Assembly (NCBI GenBank): GCA_019614645.1
Contig: JABWDB010000005.1
Span: 10,014,001-10,078,000 of the forward strand
DNA length: 64,000 nucleotides
From: Stratiolaelaps scimitus
Taxonomy: Eukaryota > Arthropoda > Arachnida > Mesostigmata > Laelapidae
Direction: 5' to 3'
Shown: positions 21,029 through 33,293 of the stretch, piece by piece
How positions within the stretch are numbered: position 1 is the first letter of the stretch
Layout: each line of letters begins with the position of its first letter
The notes under the pieces: model-generated
Told to the model about the DNA's origin: nothing
Databases searched by the model: none
What the model saw: the letters and a program-made list of their open reading frames with translations, nothing else
Program-made: the position numbers and the translations under genes

Positions 21029-23747
21029 TCAGTTGGGTCACTCTCGAAATATCGTATTTTGTGAGTTGAACTGCGCGGTACTCCACTAAGCCGTTTGTCG
21101 CCGAATTATTAAAACATATTAATAAAATGCAAATACCTTAGATTATGGAATCTGTGCCTACTGTGATATATGTACAAACAAATTATGTAATGATGTCCTG
21201 AATATTTGTGGTACTCTTTTATGATCATTATTTTATTACGAAAACTTGCGCATTAATGTTATCGCAGTTCCGTTAATAAACCACCATTTGTATTATATTG
21301 TGCAACTAAGATCTCGATATTTTATTTTTACAATTCACTATTGTGAGTATTAATACACTAAAAAACTTTAAACGGAAAAGAGCCATCTAGACTTGCATTG
21401 TACACTAACTGCTTCAATTTTACATATTGAATATCGATGTCAATGGTGTAAGTGTCAAATCGAGTCAATGGTGTTTTATATTACCTCGTGTTCCTACATT
21501 TTTTTGAGGCAAACTTTTACTCACGTTGAAGGGTTTCCGTCACGGATCGGCCTGCTCGAATGAATGTGGAAAATACGCCTCATGAATTTTGCTGATTGGC
21601 CTTTTATGAAGGTCATCATCATCATGGTTCGAGATTATAACACTGCCGTGATCTGTAAAAGGTAGGTACAACGTCAAACACCGTAAAATACATTGCAACT
21701 CCTCTAGTGCACCCAAACGGAGCAATCAACAAGAGTCGATTACAATGAACCCAATTTTGCCGATGTAGCGGCAGTACAGCAACAGAACATCAACGTAAAA
21801 TCGTCATATGTAGATGAAAGTATACCTTGCATCCGGTATCGACTGTGGTCCACTCCTAGGCAGATTTCTCTGATCGATGCCGCTATATTCCCCATCGTCC
21901 ACCCAAGTCTTTTCGCCATTCGCCATACTCTGAAAAGCGAACGTTCGATGGCACAACTCTACTGAAGGCGGGTCAGCCTCCCCCGTGCCGGTGGGTTATG
22001 GCGCATTCTGCAGGTACCACATTAACCCAACTGGCCACCAGAGCTGGCTAGCCCTTGTCCTGGCCCCGAGGGCCTAGCCCAAGGACCGCAAGGAGAAAGT
22101 TGCCGATCGGGCCAGCTAGCCGACCCGGCAGAACAGCCCGGCGACGAGGAGCGACGTTCCGCGTCCAGGGGAGCCACGCCCTGAGATTAGAGGAGTGGCT
22201 CCCTCCAAAGAAGAATCAGGTTGAGGCCAGGCAACTGAGGCCACGCGGACGCGAAACAGAGAGAGAAGCAGCGAGCCCGGCCGACTCTCGTGAGTTGCTG
22301 CCTGAAACGTCTTGGCTCTCCTTCGTTTAGGTCCGTCAGGGGCATCATGGATAATCATTGCGTAGCCAATGCTCCCTACTTCTACGTCTAGTGCCGCTGC
22401 TGCTGCTGCTGCTACAAAGAACTACTCCCGTTATCAGGTCAAGCACGAAACCCCCTGGCGTACCTCTCATGCTAGCCCCTTGTCGCATTCTCCTACCTGC
22501 AGTAGTGTATCTATAAATAGCCAGAAGAATACCACAATATAGCTAGAGAAACGTTGAGCGCTGGATAGCGGCTGGGACCCATGGCCACGCGTGTAATCGC
22601 CAACTGCCGATACGTCCGTCCCCGGCGCTACCCCTCGACTTTACCCCGTATATCCGTGCGTACGGTAAATACATATCAGTAGATGTATTGCTATGCCGGG
22701 TTGTAATGGGGGCCCAACCTACTAAATGCTACGGTTAAGGAGAAGACCGATGTGTGAGAAAGAGAGGTGGGGAACAGCGAACAAGAAAGAGAGAGAGAGA
22801 ATATTGCAGAAGTGCTGATAGTCAGCACAGCTTGATCGCTGTGTAGTCACTGGCAGATAGATGATGGTTTGGTTATTTCGGTTTTCAACGCACCTGTGCA
22901 TGATGCTTCATTAGACAATATCGGCTGATACCATTAATTGCCCTGCGATCGCTTAGTGGTCTCTCTAAAGCAGTTTGCTAATCCAAGACCAACGTCAAAA
23001 TACGAGCGTTCATTGAGCCCGCAAGGTTATTGGCTTTTGGTATTTAACTGCGGCACGTTGGCCTATTCATCATTGGCATTTAAAAATCATCGTCAAACCC
23101 CATTGCGTGCTTAATGCACATGAAACGCAGCCAGGTCGTCGTACAAATCGACTGCTCCAGTAGATCATTAGCCGCGAATCGGTCGATTCCCGGCTGGTGA
23201 TGTATTCAACAAGTGCTCGAAATCAATTAACGAACGGATGGCCTGAACAAGCTCAGTTTTCTATTTCGTATTTCCAAGGCGAGAAGTATTAAAGCTATGA
23301 GAACAAACTCAATCAAGACGCCAAGATGCGATTATGTTTACCTGTTTTGATGATGAATATCGATGATTGAGGGTTAACACCCGAAGCACTCCTTGATGTT
23401 GACGTTAACTTGACAAAAGGCGAGGCAAACCGAGCAACAATTTCTGGCCAAACAATTACGACTTCGTTCAGCGAGATTTGTGTTCACGTCAATCGAAGTA
23501 ATGGTATTCCGTCAAATTCGCAGTTTGAGATCAACTTTCCCGAACTCTAATCGTGTCCCCTTCATCCGAGAATAAATACTACCCATTTCCACTGCTTCCA
23601 AACGCCACTCTGGAAAACGCGTGAGACCCCAGTGACGTGTGTGGGCTACTTGACTGAACCGCCTCGGTGAACCACGCCTTAATGCTATGCTACGTACTAG
23701 CTCGCTCGCGAAGCAGCCAGAAGTGGGACAACGATAGCACACTTAGG
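21029..23747. other. mixed stretch, no supported gene
   Basis: A minus-strand frame of 61 codons at 21540-21725 and an overlapping protein-like frame in another phase (about 21,610-21,770) might be further fragments of the decayed region next door, but this is weak. A GC-rich block at 22,000-22,700 contains (GCT)n at 22396-22413 and a TTG-initiated frame of no known type. A GA run is near 22,788-22,800. Confidence 0.4.
22396..22413. repeat. (GCT)n trinucleotide repeat
   Basis: Six GCT units lie in GC-rich non-coding DNA. Confidence 0.9.
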
Positions 23748-23816
23748 GAAATTGTCACCTAAGCATAACCCATGAGAGTTGATTATTCTCATGGGTTACG
23801 GTTAGGTGACAATTTC
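23748..23816. mobile_element. imperfect foldback, about 30-bp arms
   Basis: Arms 23748-23777 and 23787-23816 are reverse complements with two mismatches (near CTAAGCATAAC versus CTAACCGTAAC) around a 9-nt loop. No transposase is present. It could be a palindromic MITE or a transcribed hairpin. The short ATG frame at 23772 starts inside it. Confidence 0.55.
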
Positions 23817-23975
23817 GCCAACTTCACTCGAGCTTCAGCGTCAGGCGACCGCTCCAACATTCTGTCACTTGCGGCTCCAATGGCCACGGATGTGGGCCGC
23901 CGTTTTCTTCTCGACAACGTAAACACCGGCGGTCTCGCCAAAAACTCCCGACAAAGTAACCAGCCGATCAGATAA
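23772..23975 (+). CDS. hypothetical 67-residue open frame
   Basis: A true ATG lies in the loop-side arm of the foldback and the frame ends at a TAA. From residue 14 on, third positions are mostly G or C and the composition is protein-like (sample SNILSLAAPMATDVG). A minus-strand ATG frame (23995 to 23789) overlaps it, so only one, if either, is real. No domain, signal peptide or splice site settles it. Confidence 0.18.
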   Translation: MRVDYSHGLRLGDNFANFTRASASGDRSNILSLAAPMATDVGRRFLLDNVNTGGLAKNSRQSNQPIR

Positions 23976-24921
23976 GCACACCACATCGTCGTCATCCGCG
24001 AACCGGGCCGTTCGCGTCGGCGGCCCCCAGCTGCTTCGTCGCTTCCGATGTTAAGACGATGTAACAGCGGCTGTTCCCCTCCTCCTCCGCCTGCTGTGGG
24101 CAGGAGCGAGCTGGTAGCGGGTTCGTTGTCTGGCTGGTGACATTATAGAACGGGGCGGATGGAGCAAGAAGAGAGAGATCCGTTGGCCGCCGGATATTTT
24201 AGAACTGTCGACATTGCTAAGTGGCCCGGACGGCCAGACTTCAACGAGCAGGAACACAGAGCGCGGACAGGAGTGGGCTAGGGATAGCTAGAATGGGATA
24301 GGGTGGGGCAATGCAGCCTGGGACCAGCCACCAGCGTCGTGGAAATAGGCTCTTTAGCAAGCGTGCTGTGATGGGGGTCTGCGGTGGCGCGCAGTCACTA
24401 GTGGAGAACCAAGGGACGTCGCATGGGCCACACACGGGTTTGACGGGGAGGAATACGGGGACAGCGGGCGAGGGGAGGTTGGGGACCTAAGTATATCGGG
24501 ATGTGCTGCCCGAGCGGGCAGCACAGAGCTGCCACGAACCGAGGAACGGACGGCGTCACGACATCAACTTGACTTTTCCAGGCAATTTGCTACGGAGGCG
24601 CGGGAATCCCTCCGCGAGCGAGGCAGTAGCAGGGGTATGGCGGTCTGTCCCGAACAGGGGTAAGGAAACAGTAGGGAGACAGGCGGACGGATGGGCCGAC
24701 GACCAAGTAAGGCGAAGGAGTAGGAGGACGAGGAGTTGGGGCCGGCGGCTTTGTGGCTGTGAGCTTATCCCTCCTTGGCCAACAGCTCCCCTCTTGACCC
24801 CCGCTCTTGGGTCCCGGTTTCGACGGCCGCATTGCTCCGTTGCTGCCGCTTTTCGGACGATGACAACGGCAACGGGTGATGTCGCCGCGCCATCTGCTAC
24901 TGCTACTTGCGGCTTTTCAGC

Positions 24922-24924
<3 letters not shown>

Positions 24925-24961
<37 letters not shown>
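24925..24961. repeat. (CT)n microsatellite
   Basis: A pure CT run of about 37 nt, the longest CT run in the window. Confidence 0.95.
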
Positions 24962-24964
<3 letters not shown>

Positions 24965-25252
24965 GACACTGCGCTCTGAAAGAGCAGACAAGAACACCTT
25001 AAAACGCTACGCGCTTGTGGCCACGGCTACGCTTGTGCTACTATAGCCTGTGCTGCCTTTCTGGCGGCAGTTATAACTCATAAATCACCGAGCGGGGCGG
25101 CGGCGGCGGCTAGCCGAACCAACACCCAACAGCCGCGCAGCGTAACGGCATAGACATCACGGAGCGGCCCGCCCTTCGAACGCGCGCGTTCAGGGGGAAC
25201 AAGGAACGCGGCCGACTCCAATGTTGTGAGAGTGACAAAAAAGGCGGGAGAG

Positions 25253-25266
25253 AGATAGATAGATAG
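25253..25266. repeat. (GATA)n repeat
   Basis: Just over three GATA units follow a GA tract. Confidence 0.8.
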
Positions 25267-25751
25267 AAGCTCTAAGCGTCGTTTGATGTCATGCACCACT
25301 GTATAGAGGGAGTGCGAACAGACATAAAAGGCACGGTCATACGCGCTAGGTACTAGAAATGACCTGGCCATACCACGAAGAATAGGCTAGACTCGAAACA
25401 CTCAACAAAAGGGACCAAGCTGGACAGCAGCCTGATGGGCTGAATTGTCGGCCGGCTGTAGATAGTCAGTCGGTAGACAGTCTCGGGCTATGCTCGTAGC
25501 GTATGTAGGCTTCGGAGAACCACGCGGATTCCAAACGAAAGAAAGCAGCGAGCACTTACACGCCGAACAGGAGGAAAAGATCAGGACAGAAAGCGGAGCT
25601 TGAGGTGTCAGCGGCTGCGGTGGCAATAAGGAGCAGCTGAAAGTTCGGGCAGCAGGAAAAGCACCACAAGTCAAAGGAAAGGACAGCAATGGGCAGATGT
25701 TTGAGGACGTGAAACGTCGACTATGAAAGCGGTCTGCAGAGAAGATCCTGA

Positions 25752-25801
25752 GGGGCTTTAGCCCTCTGTGGTGGCAAGACCCATCAGGTCTTGCTCCAGA
25801 G
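25752..25801 (+). other. clustered hairpins, possible structured RNA
   Basis: A GGGGC-TTTA-GCCCT stem (one wobble pair) at 25752-25765 is followed by an 8-bp perfect stem GCAAGACC/GGTCTTGC (25774-25781 with 25787-25794, 5-nt loop). A 5-bp CTCTG/CAGAG outer closure can enclose the second stem. It matches no RNA family that I know. The folds could be chance in GC-rich DNA. Confidence 0.25.
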
Positions 25802-27207
25802 ACCTTGCCCCATAAAGACAACAGCGGCCACCCTTATGATCTTATGGTAGTGCGTCACGAGAGGAGATGTGGGGATCAACCATCAACGGCCTTCGGCGTG
25901 ACATCGCCCGCTTCGGTGGAAGCCGGTATCCTGAAAACTAGCATCCATTCACCCACCGTTGGTGGTCCTCAGCATCTTGGTTCATCGCCATGGTACCCGA
26001 TAATAGGTCAGCTCCTGCTGCTTTTGCCTGTTTGAGCCACTCACCGCCATTTGTGTGGCTCATTTGCCAAACGGATCAGGTTAGGCTAGGTTGAATGAAG
26101 TTTGGTTGTAGAAGAAGGGGATCTGCCTGGGTGAGGGGGTCGCGCTACAGGGCCAAGGCTGCAGGCATATGTGAGGTTCATGCGTGCCCGTATGCCTCAA
26201 TCCACTCCGTCGTTCGGTGTTCGCTGGGGAGCGGCCCGGACGCGCTCCTTGGGCCTGCTTGGTTCTCCACCTGAGTTTCGCCTGCGCCTTCTTCCCTTTG
26301 TTCCGCGGCTTCATTCGCTCGCCTTACGACGATGCACGGCTGTTCGAGAGCGAAGCGAAGGCCAGCCACCTCCGTGCGGCCTTCACTTGAAACACCTATG
26401 GCTGCCGCGCTGCATAGCTGTTCATTGCCCACCACCACCTCACCCGGTATAGCCCTTGCAGGCCATCCTCGGTGGTCTATAGCTAGGGTCCATACGGGAA
26501 GCCCTCAACGCTCCATGGGCCCATGCCGTCGCTCTATCCCCTTCTGTTGCCGACCTCCCTGAACCTTTGGCCCTCTCGCAGGTCGCCGCTCCTTCCGCGC
26601 AGCCAAGCAAGCAGGCACGCAGCCAGAGTCGATGCAGCGCTCTCCTGACTCTTGCGCTGTCTATTCACAATGCAGCCATCCGCGCCACTGAGCTCGCTCA
26701 CAAGTCGAGCACAACATCACTTCTGCCGCGACCGCCTCACCTTGATGATTTTTTAGCGACCCTCAATTTCGGCGGTGCCAGTGGTCGCGACGGCGGCGGC
26801 GGCTCACGCACGCAGCCTACCTAGTCAGGGACCAACCATCGGCATACTGCAGCAGTGAACGAGAGACAACCGAATGAGAGAAGCGAGAGCAGAAACGAGG
26901 TCCCAGCAGCGTAGGCTCTGGCCTCTGCCGCCCCATAGACCACGCAAGCCACTACCACTTTCTCTTAGTTTTTGTTGCTTTTGATATAGTTTATGATAGA
27001 AGACGCACAGCTAGCAGTGCTAGTCGTATATTCAAAATGAAGGGCCAGGCCGGCCCGCTCTTGCACGAAGAGAACAGAGGGCAGAGGCAAGAGGGGGTTC
27101 TGGAGAGAATGACTGAGACCGTGAGCGGCGGAGGCCATGTGAACAATGCAATCGAGCGAAGACAGACAACTACGGCAGTAGATTCAAGCCGACGCCTCCG
27201 GTCATAG

Positions 27208-27260
27208 GGCGGCGGCGGCGGCGGCGGCGGCGGCGGTAACAGCAGCAGCAGCAGCAGCAG
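27208..27260. repeat. (GGC)n followed by (AGC)n
   Basis: Nearly ten GGC units, a TAAC break, then about six and a half AGC units. On the minus strand these would read as poly-Pro or poly-Ala and poly-Leu or poly-Ala if translated. No supporting gene structure is present. Confidence 0.95.
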
Positions 27261-28355
27261 AAAATCATCGGGGGGTGATTCACCTATACACATGCACGCA
27301 CTTGGGTCGTGTGATGACCCAAGACAGCGCCAGTTCGACGTTCTTTGACAACTCGCGACTTTGCGAGCCAACGCTGCAAGACGAAGACAATGAGAGGACG
27401 TTTGAGCTGGCAAAATATGTAGGCTTAATAGTGGGCCCACACACACAGGTCTTATGAAGGCATCCTAGCCTTCAGAAGAACTACTGGCCACGTATGTGCT
27501 CCGCTGAGTGAGAGTATCGACTGAGATATATATGTGCCCTCAGCTATGCTTCCTACTTACAGTTACATTTTTAGACGTTGTCCAGGTTTATTTGCGAGCG
27601 CAGGAAAGACGATGCCGAGCCACATCGCATTTGAGGGGTCAACTTGCTATAAAATCGTTTATGCAAAATCTATTTTAAATACACGTTTTCTACTACGATG
27701 CTGGTGGAGTGGGTCTTGTTCTCGGATTCGCTCTATCTTCCGATGCCCAGTGATTATTTTCATTTTGATAAATTAATTTCGCTTTACGTGTCCGCTTATC
27801 CCGCGTACTTACGCTTGACACATGATTAATACCGTGATAGAAGGAATTATCGCGAACGTACAAATGTACACGACATTTATATATTTCACACGAAACTTGC
27901 GTTTGCACGAAGTGCCTCTAAGGGGACAGCAGGTCTTCATCGCACAGCCTGCGAGCAGACTTCGGCTTGGTTGTGCCCCTCATCCGTCGTCTAGATATTT
28001 TTCCTCTACGCTTTTCCGGCAGTTCTCGCGCTCAGTTGCCTGGGTTCCTTCCGTTACCCCCAGTCGACGGCGAGTGGCGACATTGTCACTCTAAACTAGT
28101 CTTCAACACTTGCCGACACGGCCTAGTTCAGGGTCACGCGGTCGTACATCTTATGCGCTTGTGAACACACGAGCAAATCATATATCTCCTTTCATATCTC
28201 GGCTCTGCTTGACGTTCTCTACTTCTTTTGCAGACGTTTGCAGTGGCGCTACATCGCCTTCCGACAACTTCAGTTGGCACAGAGTGCTGTGGCGGAATGC
28301 ATACACTCCATGGTATATGGATATATGTTTTATACACATTAAATGAATTGTAATC

Positions 28356-28378
28356 TATATATATATATATATATATAT
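28356..28378. repeat. (TA)n microsatellite
   Basis: A pure TA run of about 23 nt. Confidence 0.9.
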
Positions 28379-29761
28379 GGATTGGGATAGAGACAAAAAG
28401 CTTGTTGAGGAGTCTGGCTATGAGGAGGCTCTATCCACAGCTGCTATACCAGTCTATTCCTTGGAGTACGTCCAGTCGTAACGTACCTATTGCAGAAGAA
28501 CGATGACCAGTCCTAGTAGTATAGTAGTTGTGCCTGTTTCATCAAGGGTGTTCTGTAAGGGAACGTCGCTTGGGGAGGTCGTCTGGCGGTTCAAGGAAAG
28601 ATGAGAGAGAGAGAGAGAAGCTGTGCCTATGAGCCCGTGGAAGCTTTCTTCTCTTCTCGCGCAGGGGAACTCGTACCCGTTTCTCCCTTGTGGGTAGCAC
28701 ACGCAGACCGAAAAACAGGCTAGGCTGCGCGTGCGGTGCGCCGACCGACTCCGTGCGTCCTGCCGGCCGTCTAACGCCGGCGTTCCACTAAGGTCCGCCT
28801 TGTCGCTGTCTCCGATCTGTCATAATTCGTCGTGGAGACTAAAGGAGGGGGTGTACAGAGCAGAACCAACGCAGCAGTCGTCCAGGATGGCTTTGCGGGA
28901 AAGCGACCAGCCTCGCTATGGCGAACCCGTGTAGCCGGCCGGCGGCCTGCCGCCCTACCGCTTCACGTACCGCTTGTGATACCTCGAAACGGACGACGAA
29001 CTGTGATGTCAGAGCAAAACAGAGCCGACAGCGAGCGAACCTGTCCGACGAACAGCTCGAGGCAAGAAAGTCGTCCTGTGACCAGTGGTGATGGCTTTTG
29101 TTCACAGTGACCATGGCTCTGTGGCCTTAGTGACCGACGAGATAGCGAGACTCTTTGAGACGTCCGGACCCTCTCGTTTGTGTATGCCAGTACATCAACT
29201 TGCGAAGGGTTCAGTGGTCACTAACTAAATATTGCGAGCTTTCACGTTGAAAACAAAAAAAAGGCACGTTCTTGGCCACAAAAGAAAGAGCCTTTTCTCA
29301 TCTGCAAACGTGACACACAATGTATGAACGTACATCTTACTCACATATTGAACAACTCATCAAAATTCGCTGTCCAAAAAGCTCACTTCGACCTCGAGCG
29401 ATACTTCGAACGTAAATTGTCGTATCTCTATTACATTATATAATAGTTGAATGTGAACAAGTTTGGTGGCACTAGCTGAGCCGAACGCGCGCTGCATTTC
29501 GCCGCTAGACGTCATAGACGATACTGTCGATTGCCACAAACATCATTGGCATTGCAATGGTTCTTCCCTTGACTGACAAAGCAGAGAGCAAACGTTGGCC
29601 TGGTCCTGCAGCAGTGATTCGACAGAACATTATTACGAGAGCACTATCGATTCCGGAAACAAAAGTTACCCTTCGCTCAACTATTTCGTTGTTTATTTTT
29701 CTGCTTCATCTTTGCTCTTAATATTTCTTACTGAAATATCATACTATCGGCTGTTCCTGCG

Positions 29762-30007
29762 ATGACGCGACCCACGGCCCTCGGGGGGCGGGGGGGGGAT
29801 GTCTTGTTCCCCGACGCTGCCAGCTTCGTCGACGGCCGCTGCTCGCCGTCATTCTTCGATGCTGATGCTGGTACGCTGCTGCTGGCGGCATCGCCGCCGC
29901 CGCCTCCACCACCACCACCCGTTTTGCTTGAACGTGCTCACTATTTAAATCGCGTGCGAGCTGGCACTGCTGCTGGTTGGTTCGGGTTTAATCGGGAATT
30001 AAAATGA
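29762..30007 (+). CDS. hypothetical 81-residue protein with poly-Pro run
   Basis: The ATG at 29762 opens an 81-codon frame ending in TGA. It has an Asp/Phe/Ala-rich first half, then nine consecutive Pro from GCC/CCG/CCA codons, then an Arg/Leu-rich tail. Such homopolymer runs are common near protein N-termini in arthropods, but they also arise from trinucleotide repeats in leaders. No splice donor or promoter is evident. A G homopolymer sits near its start. Confidence 0.2.
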   Translation: MTRPTALGGRGGDVLFPDAASFVDGRCSPSFFDADAGTLLLAASPPPPPPPPPVLLERAHYLNRVRAGTAAGWFGFNRELK

Positions 30008-30747
30008 GAGCCACTTAAGCGAATAAATCGATACTGATTTAATTTAGATATGCAAAGCAGACACACTGATAGACGACGCAGTGTCCCGATACACTCCATA
30101 CATACGCTGGCTGGCTGGCTGGCCGGCCGGCCGGCAGCCCGTTCCCTCGATGGCTCGTTCGTCCGCCATCGATGTATCGGAGATTTGGTTGAAGAAGAAG
30201 AACTTGAGAGAGCGATAGAGAGAGAGAACAAGAGAGAGAGAGAGAGAGAATAAGAGGTTGAAGCAGCAAATGGAGTGAAAGGGCCCGGAGCCCTCAGAGA
30301 CGATGCAAGAGCGAAGGAAATCGAGAGAGAGAGAGAGAGAGAGAGAGGGATAGGGCAGGAGTTGGCGGCGCGGAAGGAATACATTCGTATAAACAAATGG
30401 TACTTAAGGAACAGATGAACTGGCTGAGTGAGTGACTGAACGAGTGACGGAGACGACAACGGGAAATGGATTATCCAGGTCGCTCCGACCGAACAGCAAC
30501 CGACGAGGCAATTGTGGAGCGTGAAGTGCAGGTGGAGCAAAAGCCGAGAGAGAGAGAGAGGAATAGGGAAAACGAAACGAAATGAAGAGAAGAAGAAAAG
30601 ACGAACGAATGAACGCCCGAAGATTCTAACGATGAGGATCTCGGATAGTTCGTTCAGAAATGGGGCGTATTGTGGGACACACACACACACACAGAGAGAG
30701 AGAACTGATAGAATAGAAACACGTTGCTGTAATTCCATCGACATTTA
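30008..30747. other. GA/CA microsatellite-rich stretch
   Basis: GGCT/GGCC tetranucleotide runs lie at about 30107-30133, (GA)n at 30231-30249 and 30323-30348, a GA run near 30548-30561, and (AC)n/(AG)n at 30677-30703. A minus-strand 267-codon frame with ATG at 30744 covers it, but its Ser/Leu-rich reading is produced by the CT runs, so I do not call it. Confidence 0.7.
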
Positions 30748-30796
30748 CAATGGATATATATATATGGGTACGTTGGCTGGTCCATTGACCCAATGG

Positions 30797-30832
<36 letters not shown>

Positions 30833-30857
30833 GGGTACGTTGGCTCGTCCATTGACC
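30748..30857. repeat. direct tandem duplication around a TA run
   Basis: Unit one (30748-30790) and unit two (30791-30857) abut. Both begin CAATGGATATATATAT and end GGGTACGTTGGCT(G/C)GTCCATTGACC. They differ mainly in the length of the internal (TA)n run, which is longer in unit two. The pattern fits slipped replication or unequal exchange. Confidence 0.85.
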
Positions 30858-31851
30858 GTCATAGTGATATCGGCTCGAATAGCGACAAGGGATAGTCTCG
30901 ATAGGTGGGGCTATAATGGCGCAGTGGGCCGCTTCTAGTTGCCCTCGTTGTCGAGGAACCTCTTCATTGAGTTTCGTTCAAGTACGAGATCAGACAGATT
31001 GAATGTGTGCGAAATGTCGCTGAGCTGGTCGAACACACGGGCGCTAGGGTAAACCGATAATATAATAGGTTATACTTCTCGAAATGTAACGCATTGAAGT
31101 GGGAATATTTTCGCTACGAGAAGAGCTATGCGGTTCAGTTTGTCATCTATTTTCTAATTTCGGATAAATGATCAATGTGAAGTATGAACGTTGAATTTTC
31201 CGAATAAGTTATTCGTCAACTGCTTGTCCTTATTACTCGAGACAACTGAATGCACCACAGAGGCAAAAATCGTTTACTAACTAGTTCCGTTCGAACTTTA
31301 GACATTTCGTAAGCATTGGCGGAACTTGTTGTCTTACGATTGTTACACACGGTGCTATCCATGCCACCGTGTAACCTATACAATGTCAAGTGCAAATACA
31401 GTCTATATTTCTATTATTTGAAAGCGGTACCACTGGTGAATGGCGTTTACAATATTCCAATATATATTTCGTTCAGGTATTCGAGGGGAGATGAAGTTAG
31501 ACTTGTCTTTCCTGCGCGTTCCATCTTGGATTGGTTGGAACATGGCATACGAGTAACAACAGTCTGCATTTAACCACGTTGGCATAACCGCTTCGAATTA
31601 GAATTGCATTGTTTGTCTTTGACATTTACCGGCAAGGGCTCGAAACAACAGGCTCATTAATTTATAGTTTCGACGTGCAAATTGGTAGGCACGCATTCGC
31701 GAGCCTTGCGGCACCTCACAGAGAACTTCCACTATTACCATATGACGAGCAGGTTGCATTCTTCAAAAAATAATAATTGTTCCTAGTGCGCGAGCTCCGA
31801 CGCGTGCACGATCGAATGTGTAGAGATCGATTCCTTTGCGGTATCCCATTA
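30858..31851. other. AT-rich stretch without a gene
   Basis: An 85-codon frame at 31316-31573 has no recognisable feature. Nothing else is seen. Confidence 0.5.
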
Positions 31852-32385
31852 CTAAATCTTTGCGTCGATTAAATAAGCTAGACAATATTGATAGCGTGAA
31901 GCAGCGCGCCATCCGCGCAGCTTATCTGAACGCGATGCACAACGAAACCATGGGCTGATTCCGCACTTGCCAACGCTGGCGTATGGGCCGATTGCGTTGC
32001 CGCGCCTGCGGGCGTGAAGGTGTGGCTGTCCTTGAATGTTTGAAGTGTGCTCGATGGGGAGGTAACGCATCCCGCAACTGCCGTGGGTGGCTATGAGTTG
32101 TGTCTGGAGACCTCGCTTGCGTCTCGAGGGGCGCCAACGCCGCACCGCCATAGATGCTGGCATCGCAGCAGTCACTCCGTTTCGCCGGGGCACCAGCCAC
32201 TCGAGTACTGAGCACTGTACTGTGGGGCCAACACCTCCGTTTGATAATTTGTGTTCGTCCAGATAGGAGCGAGCGCGGGGGACCAGTGGTACCATCCGAC
32301 GAACGCTGGGATGTCGACGCTCACCGGCCCGATGCAGCAGGCGATGCGACGGCGGGTGGGGGGGGTCTGATAAGAGCTTCTTCAT
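31852..32385 (-). CDS. hypothetical 177-residue basic protein
   Basis: The minus-strand frame is open for 277 codons from 32682. The first ATG is at 32385-32383 and leaves 177 residues to a TAG at 31852. Third positions favour G or C over the first 140 codons. The product is basic, with His/Arg/Pro-rich patches, no signal peptide and no membrane segment. No family is recognised. A plus-strand frame (32154-32387) is likely its shadow. GC-rich sequence weakens the length argument, and no promoter or splice site was found. Confidence 0.25.
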   Translation of the reverse strand: MKKLLSDPPHPPSHRLLHRAGERRHPSVRRMVPLVPRARSYLDEHKLSNGGVGPTVQCSVLEWLVPRRNGVTAAMPASMAVRRWRPSRRKRGLQTQLIATHGSCGMRYLPIEHTSNIQGQPHLHARRRGNAIGPYASVGKCGISPWFRCASRSDKLRGWRAASRYQYCLAYLIDAKI

Positions 32386-33212
32386 AAGAGTGCGCGAATG
32401 CCTGCTCTCGAGAACCGTTTTCGTACCGTCATGAAGACCGCGCCCCCGGTCGCCACCCTGGCCCCGTGCGCGCCATGCCTTCCCCCTCGACAAGGCTATG
32501 AAACGCTTTTCTGGACCCCTCTCAAATGGTTTGCACTCGCACCGACCAACGAACCGGCGACACACTGACACGAAGCGATGTGTGCAGGTAGTGGCGGCTG
32601 TCGGTCGATTGGTTGGTTCCCCAAATGCGTCCTCATTATGCTCGCCCCTTGCGTAGTGGGCCTTTTGTGTACGCCTATCCACTGTGTGTAGTATGTATTT
32701 TCGCGCTCTGGCATCCTTTACGAAGGAGATCGAGAGAGGCCGACGGAGGCAACGTAGAGAGACGCACTGAAGCCAGGAAGTCCCCCGGCAATGCGAGCAC
32801 AGGAAGGAGAACAGATACGAATATTATACCCTTTACTTCATTCCCCCCTCTCCCACGTAGGGGGCCCGGTCAGAGCGACAGCTTACCTACGATCTCGTGG
32901 TGAACTGCGTAGGCTTCAACGTAATGATCAAATTGCACAGCCAATCAGCCTATCAACCTGTGGATGCGGCACCAAGTAGGTTCACATACGAGAGCACTCA
33001 GATGCGAGCAAGGCAAGCATTTACCGGAAATGAAAGTATTCCATCTGGCTCTAGTCTAGTGTCCGAAGTCTCGAATCTATATTGGGGTATATGGATGAAC
33101 CCTGTAGGTTTAAACGTTTGTTAAGCACTCCGTTAAAAATACGGCGTGACGATCGACAAAACTTTCAAAGTTTTTTTTGGGTCAATGTCTGCTTGTTTCT
33201 TGACCTAGTTGT

Positions 33213-33293
33213 GTGTCGTTCTGTTGTGTGTAGGGGCTCCATATCCGCTCGAAATCGCGTTTGGAGCGGCCCCTTCACACAACAGAACGACAC
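33213..33293. mobile_element. foldback element, 25-bp arms
   Basis: Arms 33213-33237 (GTGTCGTTCTGTTGTG...) and 33269-33293 are reverse complements with one mismatch in 25 bp, around a 31-nt spacer that can pair partially itself. There is no open frame. It looks like a short foldback or MITE core; no clear target duplication was seen. Confidence 0.6.

Larger units (their letters stand above)
23976..29761. other. GC-rich, repeat-dense stretch without a convincing gene
   Basis: Many open frames here lack an ATG or overlap on both strands (for example plus 24503-24979, minus 25402-25821, plus 26567-26824, minus 26991-27446), as expected from GC bias. Repeats are (CT)n 24925-24961, (GATA)n 25253-25266, (GGC)n/(AGC)n 27208-27260, (TA)n 28356-28378 and (GA)n 28603-28619. 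A compact hairpin pair lies at 25752-25801. The stretch may contain leaders or promoters of transcripts that I cannot define. Confidence 0.45.

Noticed and set aside
25774..25794. hammerhead ribozyme
   Set aside because: The minus strand has a CTGATG next to a stem, but the conserved GAAA and the three-way junction are missing.
29941..30744. 267-codon minus-strand frame with an ATG
   Set aside because: Its Ser/Leu-rich reading comes from several GA/CT microsatellites; no domain or splice site supports it.
30748..30857. CRISPR-like repeat array
   Set aside because: There are only two abutting units with a TA microsatellite and no spacers, in a eukaryotic setting.
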